From positions 276,501 through 340,500 of the forward strand of contig JAFEMH010001451.1 of NCBI GenBank assembly GCA_022495995.1: DNA of 64,000 bases, written 5' to 3'. Positions 23,281 to 34,571 of the stretch are shown here, in pieces. The translations under genes and the position numbers were made by a program. Positions within the stretch are counted from its first letter, which is position 1; every line of letters starts with the position of its first letter. Under the pieces are notes generated by a model. It had not been told where the DNA came from. It searched no databases and worked only from the letters and a program-made list of their open reading frames with translations. Source of the DNA: Adenophora triphylla var. japonica (Eukaryota; Streptophyta; Magnoliopsida; Asterales; Campanulaceae).

Positions 23281-24154
23281 GCATCCTCGGTATCAGTTTT
23301 CAACACAGTTTCGTTCCTCATTCTCAACACACACGTACACACACACAATACAGTTTTCTTCCACACAATACTGTTTTCTTCCACACACATTATTTTACTC
23401 CGGAAAACTCAAGACTAAACTTGTTTTGTCCGCATCTCTCCCCACGTTCTTCGAATCGCCCTAGATTCGATCCCAAAGTCTTACTACAATTGGTAAGGCT
23501 CTTATTAATATTTTATCCCCTATTATTATTATTGTTATGTTAGAATAAATTTACTTGCATGCTTAATATGTTTTAATTGTACCTTTATGCTAGATTTATG
23601 ACTATTTTAATATATTTAAATATGCATAGCCGAGGATGATCTAAGGTTTCGCCCAAGAAAACCCAATGGATCTAGGAACTATTTCTTACTTTCCACCTTA
23701 GTAATAATTGTCCCATGATCAACAATCCCCCAAGGATGAACGTTGATTAGTGCACCTTCCGAGGGCCTAACTCAAAGGTTCTAGGGTGTGATCATCAATT
23801 AATTCTTTCTCTCCCCTCCTCCTTATGCATGATCCCGTTTCTTCTATCTATTCCTGTAAACACCGCACACAACCAACACCCCACATGCTAGAAAGACCGA
23901 TCCGTCGGGCAATAGGAGTGATAGCGTTTCTTCTTCTGTTGTAACTTGACCCCCGAACCCAATTAACTATTTAGCTTTTTTTCAAAGCTTTGGGCTATAT
24001 CAAAGTGGCGTGGCGACTCTCAAAAATTAAACTAATATTTTAATATGGTTTAAATCGAGTGTCACTAAATGAATATCCCATTTCGGTCCGACATTATATA
24101 ATTATTTATTTCAAACCTCCGAATGCGCGTTGCATCGGGACGGGGTATTCACAG

Positions 24155-24172
24155 TGGCGACTCTGCTGGGGA
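24155..24172 (+). other. Tat-G primer-binding site (tRNA-Arg type)
   Basis: TGGCGACTCTGCTGGGGA starts one base after the LTR. From memory of plant tRNA(Arg, ACG), whose end with CCA is complementary to TGGCGACTCCGCTGGGGA, 17 of 18 bases match. Ogre elements are known to use tRNA(Arg). Confidence 0.9.
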
Positions 24173-25334
24173 CTGTTTTGAAACTTTTTCAAACTAAGTG
24201 GGTCAGACTTTCGTTTTCTTGTATGGTGTTGTATTTTACTTTCTTTTTCTTTTCCTTCTATTCTTAACTGTTGCATTGCATGCATGCATCTCCTAAAACA
24301 AAAAAAAAATCTTTCTCTTAAAAAAGAATTAGACTTCTTTACCTCACACTACCACTGTCCGTGTCACACCGCACGCCTACCCCTTAACCCATCGGAAAAG
24401 CCAAAGTGCGGGAAGTGTGGTGATCATGTCGCCTCCTTCCGAGTCTCACTTGGCCATCCACTCATCGCTGCGCTTCGGCCGCACGGTGGGAGCCTGAAAC
24501 CTAACCCTTGTGTCACCCACTTTGCTAGGAGTACACTCCCCGTGACCGGTTGGTTTGACTAGCTTTTTCATGTAGACAATTAATAAGGTCTTTGTGTTAA
24601 GTCACTACGAATCAATGATAAGTCAAGATCTATAAAGAAAATAAAGACACTAAAAAAAAATTGATTTTCCTTTTAAAGGACGTACCATGTAAAGTTTGAA
24701 TGCTTGATCTTGTCCTATCATGGGTCTGTAGTACTTTCCATAAATATCATATTAAATGTCTATATGAGACGGTTAGTCGTTAGGATCCACCACTTTAGGA
24801 CATTTAGTTAGTTGCGAAAAGGGGTATCCCTTCCAACCAAGAGTAGGTTCTATAAAAAGTTTTTTGTAAATAAAATGCTTAACTATCCTTCAATCTAGGA
24901 CCCTTCAAAGTTCTACCTCTCATCTCTTGAACCTTCCATAGTCTGCTCCCTTATCCTTAAAACCATCCATAGTTTAGATCCTTTATCTCTAGCACCCTTC
25001 AGCCAAAGACCAACCAAGGCCAATCCTCACCCAAGCCCAAATTAACTCACCTAGATCACCCTCATTTGACCAAGGATCGAGTCATCTTCCTCTTTTACAT
25101 TCATCCCCCTCGAACTACGGTGACTGAGACTCGTATCTTAAATGGTAAGGGTTACGTAGGCAACTTCAAATGGCCAAACTCAAAATTGTGGAGGTCAAAT
25201 ATTTTCTCAAGGATGCCTTAAGATTAATTATGAATCTAATTCAACTCATTGGTTTGACTCCGCCATATGTTCTTACAGAATTCCACATCATGTCTCTGTA
25301 GAAAAGCATTGAAGCCCTCAAAGAAGTCTCAAAC
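24173..25334 (+). other. Tat-G leader, no gene recognised
   Basis: Untranslated leader between primer site and gag remnant. It includes one CTACG..CGTAG hairpin (25115-25159). A frame at 24284-24562 shows no recognisable domain. Confidence 0.6.
25115..25159 (+). other. CTACG..CGTAG hairpin, Tat-G copy 1
   Basis: Outer arms CTACG (25115-25119) and CGTAG (25155-25159), inner CTTA..TAAG, followed by GCAAC. It resembles the first-type blocks in Tat-E (45150) and Tat-F (56662). Confidence 0.5.
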
Positions 25335-25853
25335 ATGAGGTTGGGAGTGATCAACCTCCTCAAAGACATGCATGAAATTGAGCAGCACCATTTGTCTTAC
25401 ATTCAGGAATACTTGAGAAGAGTTCCTCCTCCTGTTCAATTCCAGAGTCCCTACCATCCACATGCTTGTGATCCCACTTATCGTTCAACGCATCAGAATT
25501 TCTCATTCAAAATGCCTGCTGTGGCCACCAACCGACGAAGGGCACCAATACCCGAGTCACCCCCAAATTCAATCCAAGAGAAGAAGATAAACAAGGAACA
25601 TTTTGATGACTTGGGAATGCCTGTGGGTGAGTTCTTCGACATTTTGGTAGGAAAGAGTTTGATCAAGCCGCTCGAGAATTACAAGCCTATTAATAGGAGA
25701 GCTAACTTGGATACATCCAAGTTTTGCAAATACCACAAGTACGATGGGCATACCACTGACAACTGTAAATGGCTGAAACGCTTGATTCAAAGTTTGATCA
25801 ACCAAGGCCTCATTGATGAAGAAACCCTCGCCCTCCAAAGGAAGATTTAGATT
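25335..25853 (+). pseudogene. Tat-G gag fragment (C-terminal, zinc knuckle)
   Basis: 171 codons. An N-terminal helical piece is followed by the conserved block FDDLGMPVGEFFDILVGKSL and a Tat-type knuckle, CKYHKYDGHTTDNC. The near-identical layout in Tat-E gag (DDLGMPIEEAFNGL, CLYHQYPGHVTNDC) confirms the assignment. The capsid core is missing, so this is a remnant or a minimal gag. Its retained open frame could still bind RNA. Confidence 0.8.
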
Positions 25854-27850
25854 CATTCAGTCTTGTAGGTTCTAGTGTGTCTTTCTTACTTCCACTTTGG
25901 GCATTGGTATGTAATGTCCACTTTAGATCAGTTACTTCAATAATAAAAGAGTCTTTCTTTCTTTTCTCTCTAGACTTGAGACATAATCTCGCTTTACTTT
26001 CAAGAAGATTGTTTTATTTATAATTATCACTTGATTGCTAATCTCACTGATAAACTCACCGGCTAATAAAGTAAACCATGAATGAATGCTTTGATTGGAG
26101 TGAACAACTCACCGTCCCTTCCTCATATACACCATCTCTATGCACCATCTCCATACACCCTTCTCCTATACACTCCCTCCATACTCCACCATATACTTTT
26201 CGTACACTATCTCCAGACCCTCTCCTTATACATACCCTCTATGCTCTCTTCCCCAAATACACTCTCCCCCGCTTGACCTCCTTTCCATATGATCAAGACA
26301 AACACGAAGACCATTGTTGCTCGTCATCAGAAAATAGCTGCTCACGCCACTGCAATTTAAAGAAGATGCAAGGAGTTGTTCTTATCCTTCACAAGTGCTA
26401 CATGAATATCAACTTGGGGCTCACCAACCCCCAAATCTCGCGTCTCCTCTGATTTTCCATTTGATCGATAAGCTTTCATTGAATACGCTCACATATATTT
26501 CTCATGGTCTGAATATATTTTGCCTTACATTAATAAGTCGATTAAATGAGTTTGCATTTATTTTAAAAATACTCTTTTGAGAATGCTATCCAGTAGCGAT
26601 TGAAGCTTAAACCTCTCACCATAGGAAGCCATAACCTTATCCTCACTAAATAATACCCTTTCATTTCAAGATCGACAAGTTTTGAGACCCTAAGGAAGAA
26701 GCCCATACTAGGGGCTCCCTTGATTCACAAAGGAAGTAATCACCTCCAAGCTCAAGAAAGGCGGAATGCAGAAGAAACTCAGACAAGGGGCTCCCTCAAC
26801 TCACAAAAGAAGGAACCACCTCCAAGCCCAAGAGGGAAAAGGTAAAAAACATCCTAAAGCATACGCTAGGGGCTATCGCGAGCAAACGAGTCCGAAGGCT
26901 TTCCTCGAGAATAGGGTGTCAAAATAAAAAAAAAATGAGACATCGAGTGAAAGTCCTATCGTAATCAAGTTACCTGCTGAAATCACAACGAACTCGCGAG
27001 AAGAAGCAACAAAGATTCCCTCTTGGACGAATCCCGTAAACCAATTCCAAAGTCCATCCTCTCACTTTTAGAGGATCCCATCACCACCCTTGACCTTGTC
27101 AAAATCAAAGTTAACCTCGCTCTTAGAGGTTCTGAAGAAGCAACAACAAGAAAATCCCTTCACCTTAGAGATCCCAAACACATCCCGCAAACTAACCTCT
27201 CAGCGAAAGGCCCAGCCAACCTCTCACTTTAAGAGGTCATGTTAAGCATCACCCAATGATCGATCACAACCCAAAGACCAGCTACAACCTCTACCGGATG
27301 GCATTCTCATTCTGATTCACTTGTTATCCTATGTGAGCATATTGCATACCCTCTCCAAGTTTGGGAACTCGTCCTATTCTTGAAATTCTTTCATTCGACT
27401 CCTCAAACACTGTCTGCAAAAGTCTCATTGGGGCTTCGCATCTGTGCCTCTCAGCGGCACTCCGGTAAAAGCAAGGAGACGCGCGCCAGGGACTACTCCC
27501 CTCGGCTTGCGAGAACGAAGGAACAATGAATCTTAACTCAAAAGACAGAAAAATAGAAGGGGCTATAATCGGTCAAATCCCACCTTTTCTTCCATCCCAA
27601 TCTTTTTTCTTTCCATCCCAATCTTTTTTCTCCCAATCTTTTTTCTATTTTTCATCCTTTCTCATAAAGAAGACCAATGCAGCGGCAGCCCGCACTATAA
27701 TTACCATCAAACAGTCCAGAGCAGCAAGCAACAACGGAAAATCCTACTCCTTCTAAAGTCGGGCCCAATTTCACCATCAGTCGATTTTCCCTCTCCTATT
27801 CCAGCTTCAAATCAAAGCAATCATTATTTGTTTACTTATATAATTGGAAT
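25854..27850. other. Tat-G gag-downstream region, no gene recognised
   Basis: Non-coding. It includes two copies of an approximately 75-bp block (from about 26697 and 26775) sharing AGGGGCTCCCT..AACTCACAAA. Short CCTCT..AGAGG inverted repeats (27058-27235) resemble the hairpin repeats of Tat-E at 45740-45960. Confidence 0.55.
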
Positions 27851-27869
27851 TTGATAAACCAATCAGTGA

Positions 27870-28234
27870 GGTCCATTCTCGAGCAATCAAAACATAATTC
27901 TGAATAAAACAAGTCTTCAAATGTCTCGACAAGTCTTCTTTTTTTCTACATCATAGGAAAATAGAGCCAAACACTGTCTTTCTGTCAAGCAGGGGCTTCC
28001 ATACACTTTTCCACACCTGGTGATGCCTATACTCTCCCAAAAGAGTCAAACCCAAAAAGCGAGAGTGTCATACACGAAATCGGGATCCATTCCCCCCTTC
28101 GAAAAATGTGCCCCTGCACATATACATCTCCGAGTCTTGTCCAGCGACTGATTGACTGTTGTTCGAAACGAGGGGTCGCCTCCATGGCCGCAAGATGACT
28201 CTGTCTGCAATAAGGATACATTAAATCTCTCCAA
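27870..28234 (-). pseudogene. Second antisense frame of Tat-G, unknown, conserved with Tat-E
   Basis: On the minus strand from ATG at 28234 a frame starts MERFNVSLLQTESSCGHGG. With one frame change it reads GGMDPDFVYDTLAF, then after another CLTERQCLALFSYDVE. The Tat-E plus strand from 44600 gives the same series (MERYDERSN, SSCGQGG, GMNPEFVYDTLALGL, LLTER.CLALSS). Both lie downstream of the PMD-type antisense position. I do not recognise the family. It may be the remnant of a second antisense protein, at the place where Tat-F has a DUF7745-like gene. Confidence 0.5.
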
Positions 28235-28281
28235 GCCGGGGCTTTTGTTATGCTGTTCTCTCAGGCTTTCTTTACCAGATT

Positions 28282-28496
28282 CCCTTCAGGTTTGCTTTGC
28301 ATCATCAACTGGGGCTTCGCCATTCCCTTCAGGTTTGCTTTGCATCATCAACTGGGGCTTCGCCATTCCCTTCAGGTTTGCTTTGCATCATCAACTGGGG
28401 CTTCGCCATTCCCTTCAGGTTTGCTTTGCATCATCAACCGGGGCTTCGCCATTCCCTTCAGGTTTGCTTTGCATTATCGACTGGGGCTTCGCCAAG
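28282..28496. repeat. 43-bp tandem repeat, five copies
   Basis: Unit starts CCCTTCAGGTTTGCTTTGCA and ends GGGGCTTCGCCATT. Copies begin at 28282, 28325, 28368, 28411 and 28454. The period is not a multiple of three, so the overlapping frames through it are artefacts. Confidence 0.93.
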
Positions 28497-29290
28497 GTCA
28501 CTTCATCAAACATTGAGGCTCCCCTCAACGGAAATGGGTCGACTATGTGATTCTTTAGAAAAGGCCAAGGGCTCTAAATCGAGGCTCCGACAAAATCATA
28601 TCTAGCAAGAAGGGCATCCCTTGTCATCAAGATCAGCATGTGGCAAACTCTTTGAAACATAATTAATCATAAGGCCTCTTTATCAAATAAACATACTTTC
28701 AAAATGCCAACCTCTTTGGCACCTTGTTTACAAAATCACTCTTTGGTCTCCACAAATTTTCAAAACTCTTCAAGTCTATCAAAGACACCTCTCTCTCGAG
28801 ATGACTCGATCCTACCCTTTATCACTGGACAGCAAACCTACCCAAACCCCATCTTCTATCATAGACACCTACTCAGCCTCGCCCTGCTTAAACCATAACC
28901 TTTTTGCTCAAATTGCCTTGTTCAGAAGTGCCACAAATCTAAACCCTAGCCTCAAGCCTAGGTGACCAAAAACCTCTCAAAACCCTAGCTTCAAGCCTAG
29001 GAGACAAGTACCTTTCTAAACCCTAGCCTCAAGCCTAGGTGACAAATGCCTCCCAAAACCCTAGCTTCGAGCCTAAACCCCTCTCTAAACCATAGGGTAA
29101 CTGCCTTATACGTCAATTTCTAGGATAACTTTTCATTGCAATGTACAAAATAGAAAATAGAAACATTCAAATTAACTCATTAAGCTTGTACATAAAGCAT
29201 TTGCATTACATCAGTGAGTCAGCATAAAAAAATAGAGTCTGCATGCTTCTTTCCTACTTTTTCCCTACAGGTACTACAAAATAAAAAGTC
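28497..29290. other. Spacer with AAACCCTAG-type repeats, no gene seen
   Basis: Contains an array of about four imperfect 38-40-bp units at 28938-29095 with AAACCCTAGC(C/T)TCAAGCCTAG. Otherwise unremarkable AT-rich sequence 3' of the antisense PMD gene. Confidence 0.6.
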
Positions 29291-31667
29291 CTAAAGACCC
29301 CGACGGGAGGTCGAAGCGCGACCGCGGGAAAATCTGGATGTCGAGCTACCCTCATCATGGGATCTCCGTCTCCGCTGCGCCAGATCCATGTCCACCGACC
29401 TCCGGGATTGGCAGGAAAGTGCCTGCACTGCACTCCTCAGCAGACGGCTCAGTACATTGGTCTGCCTCACAGCCCGCACATAAGAATCTCAGGTGACCTA
29501 CATAATCAGGCGCAAGAGTTACACCATGGCTAAAACATAATGATCGATGCATAAGAAGGAAAAGTAAGAGGCATACCCCGCCGGCACCGCCTGGAGGAAG
29601 CTGAGCACCCTCTACCTCATCGGCCTCTGTGGGCGTCAAGTCTACCCTCACCTCCCCGTCGGCCATATGCACAAAGAAGTGGTCGGGAAATGGAGGCATA
29701 TCTACAATCTCGGGATGTCCAGCACCCATCGGCTCGGGGATAACCAAACCCTGCTCCCCTATACCGGCAAATTTCTGGCCTCAAATAGTCCGCCTCACCA
29801 CCTGCGGTGATCTCAGAAAAAGCTCCACAAAGTCCACATAGCCCATATCAAGCCGGAACTGATAAGCAGGGACCCCAAGTAGATACTCCGCCCTCCTCGC
29901 CAATCGGTTCGGATACCACATGTTCCTGGGAGGATGTTGGGGCGCATAAAGCGGAGCCCACGCATAGTGCTGTCTCGCCACCCGCTCACCCAAATACATC
30001 TCATCAGCAAGCAATCCCACCAACAATCTGCGGGAAGCAGTTACATCTCGGACAGCACCAACCGTCTCTGAGGCCTCAGGAGTCCAAGGGTAGAGCAAAA
30101 ACTCGGGCCTACTGGGACCATCAAGAACAGCCCTCAGCTCAGACTCGCGGACCGTCTTCGGGAACCCCTCAATCCGATTCTCCTTCCTCCAGTAGCGCAA
30201 GACGGGCACATCCCGAGTCTGGTCCCGCAAAGTGAACGGCGCGACGCCGAAAATCTCATAGACCCATGCCTGCAAAGGACACGGAAAGCAGGTATTTATA
30301 AAGGCAGAAAGACAAGTAATAAATAAAGAGGACAATAAAAATGACAAAATTGACATACCTCCAGAACAAACTGAAAAGCGTCAAAAGAAGAGGTATTGGA
30401 CCTCGAGTCAGTATCAAGGGCCCGATACAGCTCGGCCAAGCCGGCCCCTCCCCAAGAGATATCTCGCACTAAGCTCAAATCAGTCAAGGCACCCAACAAA
30501 GAGAATCGGCATACTGGGCCCGAGTTGGGGAAGAGGGCCACTGAGAATCCGTACCAAAGGAATCCCCTGACAAGTGCGTCAAGCCCGTACTGGCCAGCCC
30601 TATACTGATCAATAGCAGCCCTAACCAGCCTGTACAACTTCCCCGCATCAACACCAAAATTCCTACTCGAGCCCAGGCTAGCACCAAACAACTGGACCTG
30701 ACGAGCCGGATCAGCATGAAGAGTATCATCAAAGGGCAGTGCTATGTCTGTGAACCTCAAGCCGGTAAGAACGGCGAAGTCTGTAGGAGTGATCGTGGCC
30801 TCTCCCCAACTCAAATGGAAGGTATGTGTCGTGTCCCACCAAAACTCCCGACACGCCTTCACCACCGCAGTGCACTTCCTGGTCTGGCCCATCTGCAGGA
30901 CCATGTCAAAAAAGGGGGCCAACCCCAAGCTCTGTACTCGCTCCCGAGGACTACCCTCACCGGCCGGCAAGGCCGCCCACAACTCACCTACCGCCTTAAG
31001 GGAGCTCCGTCCCTTCATCTTCTTCCCCTGCAGGTAAACACAACACAGGTACGTGTCATTACTCGCATTTTAATAAACACTTTGTACATGCATGAATTAT
31101 TCTGTTGTTAAATAAAAAAAAAATTTGTACCTTCATCCCGACACGGGAGCGAAGACCGGTGGACCCATGAAAAGCCAAGCCCGGATAAAAGTCAGACTGG
31201 TTGAACAACAGAAAATGCAGCCTCGAGGGTCGATAATTGCGCGAAGCCCGCCGCCTCCAAGCCTCAACGTCCCCGCCGGCGTCACTCCTATCACTCTCCC
31301 CGGCGTCAGGATCACCTTCCTCTTCATCATCATCTCCACCATTACCACCGCCATTGCCGCCACCATGACCGCTGTGTCCGCCACCACTGCCGCCATGACT
31401 GCCGCTGCCACCGCCGCCATGGCTGCCATCATCACCGCCACCATAACCTCCATAACCTCCATAACCACCATCAAAACCACCACCCATATTGCCATAACCA
31501 CTCCCAAAACCACCAGAACCGTGGCTGCCCCCGGCACCATGGCCACTAGCACCAACCCCGCCGCCATAGCCAAAGAAAACATCACCCATACCACCGGTAT
31601 ATGAGCCCAAGGATTGATCATCCGGTCGATTGAGCAAAAACTCCAAGGCGGCAACAGCAGGATCCAT
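29291..31667 (-). pseudogene. Antisense PMD gene of Tat-G (PMD3), four exons, two stops
   Basis: Exons: 31131-31667 (179 codons, start MDPAVAALEFLLNRPDDQ), 30359-31027, 29577-30269 and 29291-29497, all joined in phase 0 with GT..AG introns. Exon 1 encodes a long Gly-rich, Ser/His-containing low-complexity region and an acidic patch. Exon 2 has FWWDTTHTFHLSWGEATITP and GFLWYGFSVALFPNSG. Exon 3 has LLVGLLADEMYLGERVARQH. Exon 4 is a short basic Ser/Arg-rich tail. Two in-frame TGA codons (29781-29783, 29489-29491) break it; both could come from CGA by C-to-T change. It is otherwise collinear with PMD2. MAIN/MAIL1-type PMD proteins act in silencing and development. The function of this transposon copy is unknown. 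Confidence 0.88.
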
Positions 31668-31785
31668 GGCAATCCCTTGCAAACTTGACACAAAACAAAG
31701 GAGGAACTCGAAGGTTTTCAGGCGAAAAAGTTTCAGAGCTCGACGGAGAAGAAGAAGGCGTAAAAGGTAGAAGAAGACGGGCGGA

Positions 31786-31949
31786 TTTAAAGGCCGATCG
31801 GCCGAGGATCTGGCCAATAAGAAGAAGGGCCGATCGGCCCTTGATTTTGTGTTTCTTCTGATCGAGCGAACGGTCAGGATTCCATCTCAGCGACACGGAT
31901 CCGCGTCAATCATCCTTAGCCAATCAGGAAGAAGGGCCGATCGACCCTT
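31786..31949 (-). promoter_or_regulatory. PMD3 promoter region with LTR-type palindromes
   Basis: Upstream of the ATG: TTTAAAT (TATA-like, 31786-31791), GGCCGATCGGCC (31792-31803), the perfect 18-mer AAGGGCCGATCGGCCCTT (31825-31842) and AAGGGCCGATCGACCCTT (31932-31949). The same sites form the LTR array at 23111-23242. Confidence 0.65.
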
Positions 31950-32004
31950 CATTTTATACGCCTCGGAAAGCGTAGCCTTGGTCCAAGTGTTTGACCAGGC
32001 TTTT

Positions 32005-32710
32005 TAATAAAACCGTTTTTTCAAAAATATACTCTTTTTATTATTATCAGTCAAATTTCTATTTTTTCGGGGTGACTCCCACAGAGTCAAATTTCTATTT
32101 TTTCGGGGTGACTCCCACAAAGTCAAATCCTTATTTTTCGGGGTGACTCCCACAGAGTCAAATTTCTATTTTTTCGGGGTGACTCCCACAGAGTCAAATT
32201 TCTATTTTTTCGGGGTGACTCCCACAGAGTCAAATTTCTATTTTTTCGGGGTGACTCCCACAGAGTTAAAATTCTTATTTTCCGGGTAACTCCCACAGAG
32301 TTAAAATTCTTATTTTCCGGGTAACTCCCATAGAGTTAAAAATTCTTATTTTCCGGGTAACTCCCACAGAGTTAAAATTCTTATTTTCCAGGGTGACTCC
32401 CACAGAGTTAAAATTCTTATTTTTCGGGTGACTCCCACAGAGTTAAAAATTCTTATTTTCCGGGTAACTCCCACAGAGTTAAAATTCTTATTTTCCGGGT
32501 AACTCCCACAGAGTTAAAATTCTTATTTTTCGGGTGACTCCCACAGAGTTAAAAATTCTTATTTTCCGGGTAACTCCCACAGAGTTAAAATTCTTATTTT
32601 CCGGGGTGACTCCCACAGAGTTAAAATTCTTATTTTCCGGGTAACTCCCACAGAGTTAAAATTCTTATTTTTCGGGTGACTCCCGCACAGTTAAAATTCT
32701 TATCTTCCGT
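32005..32710. repeat. Tandem array of about 34-36 bp (GTGACTCCCACAGAGT)
   Basis: About 20 copies of GGGTGACTCCCACAGAGTCA plus a TTTCTATTTTTTCG or AAATTCTTATTTTCC half. The second type takes over from about 32260. Its complement resembles the Tat-E array at 42380-42600 (GGGGAGTCACCC, TTTGACT). Confidence 0.93.
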
Positions 32711-32960
32711 GTGACCCCCTCATAGTCATACTCTCACAATTCTTGGATGACAACCGCACAGTCATATTCTTGGATGACAACCGCACAGTCATATTCTTGG
32801 ATGACAACCGCACAGTCATATTCTTGGATGACGACCGCACAGTCATATTCTTGGATGACGACCGCACAGTCAGACGTTGGGTGACGACCGCACAGTCAGA
32901 CGTTGGGTGACAACCGCACAGTCAGGTGTTGAGTGATTCCCACACAATCATATCTTCGGT
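32711..32960. repeat. 27-bp tandem array (GACAACCGCACAGTCATA)
   Basis: About eight copies of TTGGATGACAACCGCACAGT-type units, grading from the preceding array. Confidence 0.9.
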
Positions 32961-33014
32961 TTGAGACGCCGCACGTCCGCCATTCTCGGGTACTAAACAC
33001 CCAATCTTTATGAA

Positions 33015-33049
33015 CTACGACTTGGCTTGAGTCCTCTTGGGATACGTAG
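33015..33049 (+). other. CTACG..CGTAG hairpin, Tat-G copy 2
   Basis: Outer arms at 33015-33019 and 33045-33049. The interior GGCTTGAGTCC..GGGATA matches the second-type blocks of Tat-E and Tat-F. GGGTCCAGCC follows, also conserved. Confidence 0.6.
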
Positions 33050-33192
33050 GTAGCCCGACGTGGGTCCAGCCGCTCGACCTACCTGGTCATCTTCCATTTG
33101 CAACTCAGCTCGAGTCCAAACCTCACATCCGCAAGATCATCGTTTCACCTCCTGAAATCCCTTTTTTCAGGACGGATCTTATTTTTTATCGT

Positions 33193-33233
33193 CGACCCCA
33201 CTTGTCTTACAAGAAGCGTCGCCGAGGGGCTAC
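33193..33233 (+). other. Pre-LTR stem-loop and polypurine tract of Tat-G
   Basis: Outer stem CGAC (33193-33196) with GTCG (33218-33221). Inner stem CTTGT (33201-33205) with ACAAG (33209-33213) over CTT. Then CCGAGGGGCTAC abuts the LTR. Confidence 0.65.
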
Positions 33234-34401
33234 TGTTAGTACCCGGTCCTAAAAAAGGGTATTTCAAATATCTTGGCCCGGTTAATTAAAACAAAACCCT
33301 AAAAACCCTAAAAATCTATTCATTATTCTGTCCCCTCCGCCGTCGGCCGTACGCGTGGAAAGTACGCCAGGAGATAGTGTCGATCGGCCCTTATCCTTTA
33401 AATGGCCGATCGACCCTTATTTTCTATGCCGATCGAACCTTAGCTTTAGGGCCGATCGACCCTTTGTTTCTGTGCCGATCGAACCTTATATTTAAGGCCG
33501 ATCGACCCTTCCTCTGGTCCAGCCCAATTACCGAAGCACTATAAATAGGCATCCTCGGTATCAGTTTTCAACACAGTTTCGTTCCCCATTCTCAACACAC
33601 ACGTACACACACACAATACAGTTTTCTTCCACACACATTATTTTACTCCGGAAAACTCAAGACTAAACTTGTTTTGTCCGCATCTCTCCCCACGTTCTTC
33701 GAATCGCCCTAGATTCGATCCCAAAGTCTTGCTACAATTGGTAAGGCTCTTATTAATATTTTATCCCCTATTATTATTATTGTTATGTTAGAATAAATTT
33801 ACTTGCATGCTTAATATGTTTTAATTGTACCTTTATGCTAGATTTATGACTATTTTAATATATTTAAATATGCATAGCCGAGGATGATCTAAGGTTTCTC
33901 CCAAGAAAACCCAATGGATCTAGGAACTATTTCTTACCTTCCACCTTAGTAATAATTGTCCCATGATCAACAATCCCCCAAGGATGAACGTTGATTAGTG
34001 CACCTTCCGAGGGCCTAACTCAAAGGTTCTAGGGTGTGATCATCAATTAATTCTTTCTCTCCCCTCCTCCTTATGCATGATCCCGTTTCTTCTATCTATT
34101 CCTGTAAACACCGCACACAAACAACACCCCACATGCTAGAAAGACCGATCCGTTGGGCAATAGGAGTGATAGCGTTTCTTCTTCTGTTGTAACTTGACCC
34201 CCGAACCCAATTAACTGTTTAGCTTTTTTTGAAAGCTTTGGCCTATATCAAAGTGGCGTGGCGACTCTCAAAAATTAAACTAATATTTTAATATGGTTTA
34301 AATCGAGTGTCACTAAATGAATATCCCATTTCGGTCCGACATTATATAATTATTTATTTCAAACCTCCGAATGTGCGTTGCATCGGGACGGGGTATTCAA
34401 A
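33234..34401 (+). repeat. 3' LTR of Tat-G
   Basis: TGTTAGTACCCGG..ATTCAAA, 1,168 bp, nearly identical to 22966-24153 with about 15 single-base differences by eye. Confidence 0.95.
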
Positions 34402-34406
34402 GAGTT
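34402..34406. other. Target-site duplication of Tat-G, right copy
   Basis: GAGTT, matching 22961-22965. Confidence 0.88.
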
Positions 34407-34571
34407 AAAAGATGACCTACCAAAATATGTGAATTATGGCTTGTATATATAAGCATAACAATGTATAATCCACGTTCAATTGGATTGCTAAGAAATAAGA
34501 TATCAATCCTAGGAGAATTATTGTGGGCTCCTCCCAACTCCCGAGACCTATAAACTCGTGTCCCAGGATGG
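34402..34571 (-). repeat. Tat-A 5' LTR, outer part (boundary uncertain)
   Basis: Sequence that resumes after Tat-G. On the minus strand it holds a TATA-like CTTATATATACAAG. Its outer end could not be fixed; it may instead run into the Chr-C LTR. Confidence 0.35.

Larger units (their letters stand above)
22966..24153 (+). repeat. 5' LTR of Tat-G
   Basis: TGTTAGTA..ATTCACA. Two telo-box-like AACCCTAAAA units lie at about 23030-23048. A cluster of six GGCCGATCG motifs (23111-23242) precedes the TATA box TATAAATAG (23272-23280). It has a 20-bp duplication (ACACAATACTGTTTTCTTCC) absent from the right LTR. Confidence 0.95.
22966..34401 (+). mobile_element. Tat-G: complete, young, non-autonomous Tat element with antisense genes
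   Basis: It has matching LTRs (22966-24153, 33234-34401), a GAGTT duplication on both sides, a tRNA(Arg)-type primer site at 24155 and a PPT before 33234. Inside are a gag fragment in sense and, in antisense, a four-exon PMD gene and a short conserved frame. No protease, RT or integrase is seen, so it depends on a helper. By eye the LTRs differ at about 15 sites in 1,168 bp plus a 20-bp indel, implying a fairly recent insertion. Confidence 0.93.

Noticed and set aside
24284..24562. 92-codon frame with CGKCGDH just after the Tat-G primer site
   Set aside because: Only weakly cysteine-like; it lies in the untranslated leader with no similar frame in the other elements.
26078..26452. 124-codon plus-strand frame with Pro/Ser/Tyr-rich start
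   Set aside because: Low-complexity TC-rich sequence in the Tat-G spacer with no counterpart in Tat-E.
28152..28605. Three overlapping plus-strand frames with similar peptides
   Set aside because: Products of the 43-bp repeat read in three frames.
31125..31604. 159-codon plus-strand frame rich in Thr, Ala and Ile, and a 186-codon minus-strand frame at 31133-31693
   Set aside because: Shadows of the Gly-rich exon 1 of PMD3 in other frames.
32005..32710. CRISPR-like spaced repeats
   Set aside because: Contiguous tandem repeat with a homogeneous second half; no unique spacers.
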